Origin: Nostocoides_A vanveenii
GTDB lineage: Bacteria; Actinomycetota; Actinomycetes; Actinomycetales; Dermatophilaceae
NCBI RefSeq assembly: GCF_039531165.1
Contig: NZ_BAAAPN010000105.1
Span: forward strand, 1 to 64,000
Length of the DNA: 64,000 bases
Reading direction: 5' to 3'
Shown: one piece after another, positions 58,913 to 64,000 of the stretch
Layout: each line of letters opens with the position of its first letter
Position numbering within the stretch: position 1 is the first letter of the stretch
Notes under the pieces: generated by a model
What the model was told of the DNA's origin: nothing
The model's input: the letters and a program-made list of their open reading frames with translations, nothing else
Database searches by the model: none
Translations under genes and position numbers: made by a program

Positions 58913-59650
58913 ATGAGCAGTACCCATCTCACCCCTGCTGCACTGCGCCGGGCCCGTATGCTGCGCCGTCGCCGCGTGAGCGTCAGTGCGATCGCCGCCG
59001 GCCTCGCCGTCGGCGCCGGAGCCCTCGGCTTGGAGTTCGCTGGCGTCTCGCCCGTCTCGGCCCTCGGCACGACCTCTGCGGCCATGCCCGCCCCGACCGC
59101 CGGTCTGGCCTCACTGCTGGCCGACCGCGATGCCGATGCCGCTTCGCGCGCGGCCGAGCGCAGTGCCCTGCCGTCGGCCGTCGCGAAGGCCGGTGGTCAG
59201 CGTGAGGTATCCGTCCAGGAGCAGGTCGCGCAGATCGACCGGGCCCGCGCCGCGGATGCGGCCGAGCGGGCGGCGGCAAAGAAGGCTTCGGCGAAGAAGG
59301 GTGCGGCCAAGAAGGCAGCCGCCAAACGCCTCGCCGCAGCGCAGGCGAACCCGCAGGCCGCGGCCCAGCGCATCATGGGCGAATACGGCTTCGGCGCCGA
59401 CCAATGGATCTGCCTCAAGCAACTGTGGATCGGCGAGAGCGGTTGGAACTACCGCGCCGCCAATGCCTCGTCGGGTGCCTACGGCATCCCGCAGGCCCTG
59501 CCCGGCAGCAAGATGGCCTCGGCCGGCGCCGATTGGCAGACCAACCCCGAGACGCAGATCCGCTGGGGCCTGGGCTATATCAAGGCGTCCTATGGCACGC
59601 CGTGCGGGGCGTTGAGCTTCTGGAACAGCCACTACCCGCACTGGTACTGA
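58913..59650 (+). CDS. Secreted transglycosylase-like protein
   Basis: 245 aa from the ATG at 58913. Basic N-terminus and signal peptide (VSVSAIAAGLAVGAGALGLE, cleavage near VSALG). An Ala/Lys-rich, probably helical wall-binding segment (AAAKKASAKKGAAKKAAAKR, about 118-137) follows. The C-terminal domain (about 150-245) is lysozyme/transglycosylase-like: WICLKQLWIGESGWNYRAAN with the expected catalytic Glu, SSGAYGIPQALPGSKMAS, and ALSFWNSHYPHWY. Likely a cell-wall remodelling enzyme under its own promoter. Confidence 0.87.
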   Translation: MSSTHLTPAALRRARMLRRRRVSVSAIAAGLAVGAGALGLEFAGVSPVSALGTTSAAMPAPTAGLASLLADRDADAASRAAERSALPSAVAKAGGQREVSVQEQVAQIDRARAADAAERAAAKKASAKKGAAKKAAAKRLAAAQANPQAAAQRIMGEYGFGADQWICLKQLWIGESGWNYRAANASSGAYGIPQALPGSKMASAGADWQTNPETQIRWGLGYIKASYGTPCGALSFWNSHYPHWY

Positions 59651-59653
59651 TCC

Positions 59654-59700
59654 CCAGACGACGCCCGCCGCCCACTCGTTAGGGGCGGAGGCGCGTCTGG
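59654..59700 (+). terminator. Long imperfect hairpin after the transglycosylase gene
   Basis: CCAGACG (59654-59660) pairs with CGTCTGG (59694-59700), continued inward by CGCC/GGCG and CGCC-type pairs. TTCTG follows. Likely terminator. Confidence 0.6.
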
Positions 59701-59758
59701 TTCTGCGAGCGCCACAAAGGGCCTAGTGACCCCGTCAGCGTCTCGGAGTGCCTCGCGA

Positions 59759-59917
59759 TCAGGCGACCAGCACGAAGATCAGCGCGAGGATGAACCCGAG
59801 CAGGGCGCCGAACGCGATCAGCGCGTCCCGTCCCCCGTGACGCGGATACTCATCGAGTTCCAGCGCGCACATCATGCGCAGGCGCGGCGGTGCGGCGGGG
59901 TGCGGAGCCACCATCAT
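59759..59917 (-). CDS. Small membrane protein of unknown function (52 aa)
   Basis: Starts at the ATG at 59917, with GGAGG 5 nt upstream on the minus strand. It has a short soluble N-terminus (MMVAPHPAAPPRLRMMCALE) and one C-terminal TM segment (ALIAFGALLGFILALIFVLV). It lies just downstream of coaA on the same strand (92 nt from its end). No family recognised; the ribosome binding site and TM segment support a real gene. Confidence 0.6.
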   Translation of the reverse strand: MMVAPHPAAPPRLRMMCALELDEYPRHGGRDALIAFGALLGFILALIFVLVA

Positions 59918-60008
59918 GACCACCTCCAGGCCGGGGACACCCGTGGGGTGTCGTGGTGCCTTCACGCTACGCCCGAATCGGGGCACCGGGGTGGTCACGC
60001 CCACCTAG

Positions 60009-60956
60009 TCAGAGCTTGCGCAGGCTGATCCGCTCGACCCGGTGGTGCGGTCCCTTGGTCAGCACCAGCGTCGCCCGGCTCCGAGTCGGGCGCACGTTGT
60101 GCAACAAGTTCGGGCGGTTGATGCGCTGCCAGATGTCGAGCGCGGTGGCGCGTGCCTCGTCATCGGACAGCGCGGCATACCGGCGGAAGTAGCTGTCCGG
60201 ATTGGCGAAGGCGGTCTGGCGCAAGCGCAGGAAGCGCTCGACATACCACTGTTCGATCAACTCGGCGTCGGCGTCGACATAGACCGAGAAATCGAAAAAG
60301 TCGCTGATGCTCAACGCATTTCGGCGCCGTGCGGTGCCATTGGGCGGTTGCAGGACGTTGAGGCCCTCGACGATCAGCACGTCGGGTCGGCGGACCACAA
60401 CCGACTCGGCCGGCACGATGTCATAGACCAGATGCGAATACACCGGTGCCTGCACCTCGGGCGCACCCGACTTCACCTCCGCGAGGAAGCGGATGAGCGC
60501 GGCCCGGTCATACGATTCGGGGAAGCCCTTGCGCTGCAAGAGGTTACGTCGCACGAGTTCGGCGTTCGGCAGCAAGAAGCCGTCCGTCGTGACCAGGTCG
60601 ACGCGCGGGGATTCCGGCCACCGCCGCAACATTTCCTGCAGCAGGCGCGCGGTCGTCGACTTGCCGACGGCCACCGAACCGGCGACGCCGATGACGAAGG
60701 GCGTCTTCTCCGGCCGCTCACCCAAGAAGCTCGCCGTCACCCCGTTGAGTCGCTTGGTGGCCGCCACGTAGAAGGTCAGCAGGCGCGAAAGCGGCAGATA
60801 GATCTGCTCGACCTCGGTCAGGTCGATGCGCTCACCGAGTCCGGCCAGCCGGGCCACGTCGGCGGCGGTCAGGGTCAGTGGTTGGTTCTCGCGCAGACGC
60901 GCCCAGTCGTCCCGGACCAGCTCCACATACGGAGAGGTGAGCACGGCATTGGTCAC
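60009..60956 (-). CDS. coaA: Pantothenate kinase (type I)
   Basis: 315 aa from the GTG at 60956 (V-T-N-A-V-L); the frame extends to 61112 but that part is not family-like. It catalyses the first step of CoA synthesis. Walker A is FVIGVAGSVAVGKSTTARLL (about residues 90-109). VDLVTTDGFLLPNAEL, YDIVPAESVVVRRPDVLIVE, SDFFDFSVYVDADAELIEQW and RINRPNLLHNVRPTRSRATL are all type I CoaA blocks. It is divergent from glmS. Confidence 0.96.
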   Translation of the reverse strand: MTNAVLTSPYVELVRDDWARLRENQPLTLTAADVARLAGLGERIDLTEVEQIYLPLSRLLTFYVAATKRLNGVTASFLGERPEKTPFVIGVAGSVAVGKSTTARLLQEMLRRWPESPRVDLVTTDGFLLPNAELVRRNLLQRKGFPESYDRAALIRFLAEVKSGAPEVQAPVYSHLVYDIVPAESVVVRRPDVLIVEGLNVLQPPNGTARRRNALSISDFFDFSVYVDADAELIEQWYVERFLRLRQTAFANPDSYFRRYAALSDDEARATALDIWQRINRPNLLHNVRPTRSRATLVLTKGPHHRVERISLRKL

Positions 60957-61054
60957 CCGCCCATTCTTGCCCACCGGCCCGTATGCCGTGGCGTGCCCCC
61001 CGCCCACGCCGCGCCCCCCGCGTGCCGCGCTCCGCAGGGCCCGGCCCGGAACCG

Positions 61055-61071
61055 TAGTCTTGGGGACCATG
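61055..61071 (+). promoter_or_regulatory. Leaderless-type promoter for glmS
   Basis: TAGTCT (61055-61060), 8 nt, then ATG (61069). TTGGGG between them is not a well-placed ribosome binding site. Confidence 0.45.
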
Positions 61072-62928
61072 TGCGGAATCGTCGGATATGTCGGCCCCAC
61101 CCTCGACGGCAAGGCTCTCGACGTCGTGATGGAGGGGCTGGCCCGGCTCGAATACCGCGGCTACGACTCGGCCGGCGTCGCCCTCGTCACGGATGAGGGC
61201 ATTGAGACCGAGAAACGGGCCGGCAAACTGGAGAACCTGCGGGTCGCGCTCGACCTGCGCCCCCTCGATGACTCCCGGACCGCGATCGGGCATACGCGCT
61301 GGGCGACGCACGGCGGGCCCACCGACGGCAACGCACACCCGCACCGCGGAGGCGAGAATGACAAACTCGCCCTGATCCACAACGGGATCATCGAGAACTT
61401 CCACTCCCTCAAGCGCGAGTTGCTTGCCCAGGGCTGGACCTTTCTCAGCGAGACCGACACCGAGGTCGCCGCCAAGCTCGTCGGGCGCGAGTTCGACCGC
61501 ACCGGCGACCTGACACAGGCCATGCTCGCGGCGGTGCAGCGGCTCGAAGGCGCCTTCACCTTGCTGGCGGTGCACGCGGATCAGCCCGGGGTCGTGGTCG
61601 GCGCACGGCGCAACAGCCCGCTCGTTGTGGGCCTCGGCGAGGGCGAGAACTTCCTCGGCTCGGATGTCGCCGCCTTCATCGGATACACCCGGCACGCGCT
61701 CGAGCTTGGCCAGGACCAGATCGTCACGATCACGCCCGACGGCTACGACGTCATCGGCTTCGACGGCGCGCCGGCCGAGGGCACGCACTACGAGGTCACC
61801 TGGGACGCCGCGGCCGCCGAGAAGGGCGGCTACGCGACGTTCATGGAGAAGGAGATCAACGAGCAGCCGCATGCAGTCGCCGACACGCTCCTCGGGCGCA
61901 CCGACGAGAGCGGCCGGCTGGTGCTCGATGAGTTGCGCATCAGCGAGGAGCAGATGCGCGCCGTCGACAAAATCGTCGTCGTCGCCTGCGGCACCGCGGC
62001 GTATGCCGGCATGGTCGCCAAATATGCCATCGAACACTGGGCGCGCATCCCCGTCGAGGTCGCACTCGCCCACGAGTTCCGCTATGCCGACCCGGTCGTC
62101 GACGAGCGCACCCTGGTCGTCTCGATCAGTCAGTCCGGCGAGACCATGGACACGCTGATGGCGGTCAAGCACGCGAACGACCTTGGGGCGCTGACGATTT
62201 CGGTCTGCAACACGCATGGATCGACCATCCCCCGCGAGTCCGACGCGGTGCTCTACACCCACGCCGGGCCGGAGATCGCCGTGGCGTCCACCAAAGCCTT
62301 CCTCGCCCAGATCACCGCCTGCTACATCCTCGGGCTCTATCTTGCGCAGCTGCGCGGCGGCACCTATGCCGACGACGCGGCCTCGGTCATGCACGAGTTG
62401 CAGGATATCCCGGCCAAGATCAGCGACTTGCTCGGCCGGATGGATCGCGTCAAGGAGATCGCGCGCTTCATGGCCGACACCCGCTCGGTGCTCTTCCTCG
62501 GGCGCAATGTGGGCTTCCCCGTCGCGATGGAGGGGGCGCTCAAACTCAAGGAACTGGCATACATCCATGCCGAAGGGTTCGCTGCCGGCGAGCTCAAGCA
62601 CGGCCCGATTGCGCTGATCGACGCTGGCCAGCCCGTCTTCATCATCGTGCCCTCGCCCGACACGCCGCACGAGTTGCACAAGAAAGTCGTCTCCAACATT
62701 CAGGAGATCCGGGCCAGGGGTGCGCGCACTCTGGTCATTGCCGTCGACGGCGACGAGGACGTCGTGCCCTTCGCCGACGAGGTCATCCGCGTGCCCAAGT
62801 GTTCGCCGCTGCTGCAGCCCTTGCTGACCGTCGTGCCGCTGCAGGTCTTCGCCTTGCAGCTGTCGACGGCCAAGGGCCTAGACGTCGACCAGCCGCGTAA
62901 TCTCGCCAAGTCCGTCACGGTGGAGTGA
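61069..62928 (+). CDS. glmS: Glutamine-fructose-6-phosphate aminotransferase (isomerizing)
   Basis: 619 aa. It makes glucosamine-6-phosphate from fructose-6-phosphate and glutamine, feeding GlmM/GlmU. The start is set by the catalytic Cys2 (M-C-G-I-V-G-Y), which must be exposed after Met removal. The glutaminase domain (1-240) has GHTRWATHGGPTDGNAHPH, LIHNGIIENF and SETDTEV. The isomerase domain has ACGTAAYAGMVAKYAIEHW, SISQSGETMDTLMAVKHAND, ASTKAFLAQI and the usual ending QPRNLAKSVTVE. acpS follows after 7 nt. Confidence 0.98.
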   Translation: MCGIVGYVGPTLDGKALDVVMEGLARLEYRGYDSAGVALVTDEGIETEKRAGKLENLRVALDLRPLDDSRTAIGHTRWATHGGPTDGNAHPHRGGENDKLALIHNGIIENFHSLKRELLAQGWTFLSETDTEVAAKLVGREFDRTGDLTQAMLAAVQRLEGAFTLLAVHADQPGVVVGARRNSPLVVGLGEGENFLGSDVAAFIGYTRHALELGQDQIVTITPDGYDVIGFDGAPAEGTHYEVTWDAAAAEKGGYATFMEKEINEQPHAVADTLLGRTDESGRLVLDELRISEEQMRAVDKIVVVACGTAAYAGMVAKYAIEHWARIPVEVALAHEFRYADPVVDERTLVVSISQSGETMDTLMAVKHANDLGALTISVCNTHGSTIPRESDAVLYTHAGPEIAVASTKAFLAQITACYILGLYLAQLRGGTYADDAASVMHELQDIPAKISDLLGRMDRVKEIARFMADTRSVLFLGRNVGFPVAMEGALKLKELAYIHAEGFAAGELKHGPIALIDAGQPVFIIVPSPDTPHELHKKVVSNIQEIRARGARTLVIAVDGDEDVVPFADEVIRVPKCSPLLQPLLTVVPLQVFALQLSTAKGLDVDQPRNLAKSVTVE

Positions 62929-62935
62929 CCCGGCG

Positions 62936-63286
62936 GTGATCATCGGCGTGGGCATCGATGTCGTCGACGTGGCCCGCTTCGGTGAAACCCTGGAGCGGAC
63001 CCCGCGGCTGCGCGACCGGCTCTTCGCCGACCCGGAGCGCGGGCTGCCGCTGAACTCGCTCGCCGCCCGCTTCGCCGCGAAAGAGGCCTTCGCCAAGGCC
63101 CTCGGCGCCCCGGTCGGTCTCGACTGGCACGATGCCGTCGTCCACCGCGGCCCCGACCGCCGGCCACACTTCGAGGTCGCCGGCACCGTCGCTGCCCGGG
63201 TCGCCCAACTCGGCATCACCAGCATCCACCTCTCGATCTCCCACGATGCCGGCATCGCCTCGGCCGTGGTCGTCTGCGAGGGTTGA
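62936..63286 (+). CDS. acpS: Holo-[acyl-carrier-protein] synthase
   Basis: 116 aa, start GTG. It transfers 4'-phosphopantetheine from CoA to ACP. IIGVGIDVVDVARFGETL (residues 2-19) has the Mg-binding Asp, LAARFAAKEAFAKALGAP near 43-60 has the Glu/Lys pair, and HLSISHDAGIASAVVV closes the protein. Its CoA substrate depends on coaA just upstream on the other strand. Confidence 0.96.
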   Translation: MIIGVGIDVVDVARFGETLERTPRLRDRLFADPERGLPLNSLAARFAAKEAFAKALGAPVGLDWHDAVVHRGPDRRPHFEVAGTVAARVAQLGITSIHLSISHDAGIASAVVVCEG

Positions 63287-63313
63287 CCTCGGGCCGGCCT
63301 CAGCATTCCCCCG

Positions 63314-63383
63314 CGATGCCACAAGGCAGATGTTCGCAACGGAAGGCGTCCCGTGCGAATGAGGGGTTTGTGGCATCGGGCGG
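63314..63383. repeat. Intergenic palindromic element, family 2 (copy B)
   Basis: About 70 bp. Outer arms CGATGCCACAA (63314-63324) and TTGTGGCATCG (63368-63378); inner arms TTCGCA(A)CGG and CCG-TGCGAA. The right 22 bp (63362-63383) are the exact reverse complement of 41710-41731. It lies between acpS and the epimerase gene. Confidence 0.75.
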
Positions 63384-63419
63384 AAAAGCTGCCCTGGGCC
63401 CCGACCGGAAGGAGCGCTC

Positions 63420-64000
63420 ATGATCTCGGCGTATGCCGTTGCCGATGTCTATGCCGTCGAGCGGGCGGCGATGGCCGAACTCGCCGAAGGTGAGCTGATG
63501 GCGCGCGCCGTCAGCGGACTCGCCGAGGTCGCGCGGCTGCGCCTGCGCGAGCGCGGCGGCCGGCGCGTGGTTGCCCTGGTCGGGCCGGGCAACAACGGCG
63601 CCGATGCCCTGTATGCCGTGTCCGCCCTCGCCGCCGACGGCTACCTCTCCGCGGCCGTGCACCTCGACGGGCAGGTCCACGACGGCGCCCGGCGGGCCAC
63701 CGAGAAGTCCGGTGTGGTCCTCGCCGCCGGACCTGGCGACGGCGTGCCCGGCGCGTCGGTCGCCGCCATGGTCGGCGAGGCCGACCTCGTTCTCGACGGC
63801 ATCCTCGGGATCGGCGGGCGTGCCGGGCTGCCCACCTTTGCCCGGCCGTGGGTCGAGGCCATCGGTCCGGGCGCCTATGTCCTGGCCGTCGACCTTCCCT
63901 CCGGCCAGGACCCGGCCGGCCTGGTGCTGGACCCCGACGGCGTCTTCGCCGACGAGACGGTCACCTTCTCCGCGCCCAAGCCGGTGCACCTCCTGCCCGC
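63420..64000 (+). CDS. NAD(P)H-hydrate epimerase, 5' part only (cut by window end)
   Basis: Starts ATG 63420 with GGAAGGAG 5 nt upstream, and is open to the end of the window (193 codons). The YjeF N-terminal Rossmann-like domain is clear: VALVGPGNNGADALYAVSA (about residues 50-68), LVLDGILGIGGRAGLPTFA, and VLAVDLPSGQDPAGLVLD. It epimerises damaged NAD(P)H hydrates. In many bacteria it is fused to the ADP-dependent dehydratase (Nnr), which would lie beyond the window. The region between acpS and this gene is taken up by the palindromic repeat. Confidence 0.9.
   Translation, partial: MISAYAVADVYAVERAAMAELAEGELMARAVSGLAEVARLRLRERGGRRVVALVGPGNNGADALYAVSALAADGYLSAAVHLDGQVHDGARRATEKSGVVLAAGPGDGVPGASVAAMVGEADLVLDGILGIGGRAGLPTFARPWVEAIGPGAYVLAVDLPSGQDPAGLVLDPDGVFADETVTFSAPKPVHLLP

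Overview
The window comes from a high-GC actinobacterium. GC-ending codons dominate, mycothiol metabolism is present (mca), there are mycobacterial-type gene neighbourhoods (greA / DUF4307 / mca / small membrane protein / cis-prenyltransferase, then phoH2, coaA, glmS), and several genes look leaderless, with a TANNNT box 6-8 nt before the start codon. A member of the Micrococcales (Dermatophilaceae/Intrasporangiaceae type) fits best, but that placement is inference.

Region 1 (1-3340) is housekeeping: glmU, prs and rplY. Region 2 (about 3.5-31.0 kb) is a large exopolysaccharide locus that separates rplY from pth, which usually follow each other in actinobacteria. It encodes an initiating sugar-phosphate transferase, a Wzz-like chain-length protein, a single ORF joining a Wzx/MurJ-type flippase to a Wzy/WaaL-type polymerase, two GT4 glycosyltransferases, four sulfotransferase-like proteins, a GH clan A-like lipoprotein, three parallel beta-helix exoproteins and four exported NHL-repeat beta-propeller proteins. 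The propellers form two divergent A/B gene pairs that look like a segmental duplication. The likely product is a sulfated, Wzx/Wzy-made surface polysaccharide with its own set of secreted polysaccharide-active or scaffold proteins.

Region 3 (31.0-38.5 kb) returns to conserved genes: pth, mfd, a SurA-N lipoprotein, mazG, and a pseudouridine kinase/glycosidase pair. Region 4 (38.5-43.6 kb) is accessory: intergenic repeats, a YhhN-family membrane protein, a Tat-exported PhoD-like phosphatase, and a sigma factor/membrane-protein pair that both carry frameshifts. Region 5 (43.6-53.6 kb) holds eno, an FtsB/DivIC-like gene, a DUF501 gene and ppx in one run, then a TetR regulator, a tRNA with a UAA anticodon, a Bax inhibitor-1 family protein, an SGNH hydrolase, a DUF1992 protein, a GlmL-like protein and ilvA.

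Region 6 (53.6-64 kb) holds greA, a DUF4307 gene, mca, a cis-prenyltransferase, phoH2, a secreted transglycosylase-like protein, coaA, glmS, acpS and the 5' part of an NAD(P)H-hydrate epimerase gene cut by the window end. glmU and glmS both feed UDP-GlcNAc synthesis, and the cis-prenyltransferase belongs to the polyprenyl-phosphate pathway; these supply peptidoglycan and probably the exopolysaccharide.

The main leads are the Wzx-Wzy fusion with an embedded ribosome binding site, the duplicated propeller pairs inside a sulfotransferase-rich locus, a short class I-like tRNA with a UAA anticodon, two families of intergenic repeats, a co-decayed sigma/membrane-protein pair, and over-representation of GTATGCC/GGCATAC.
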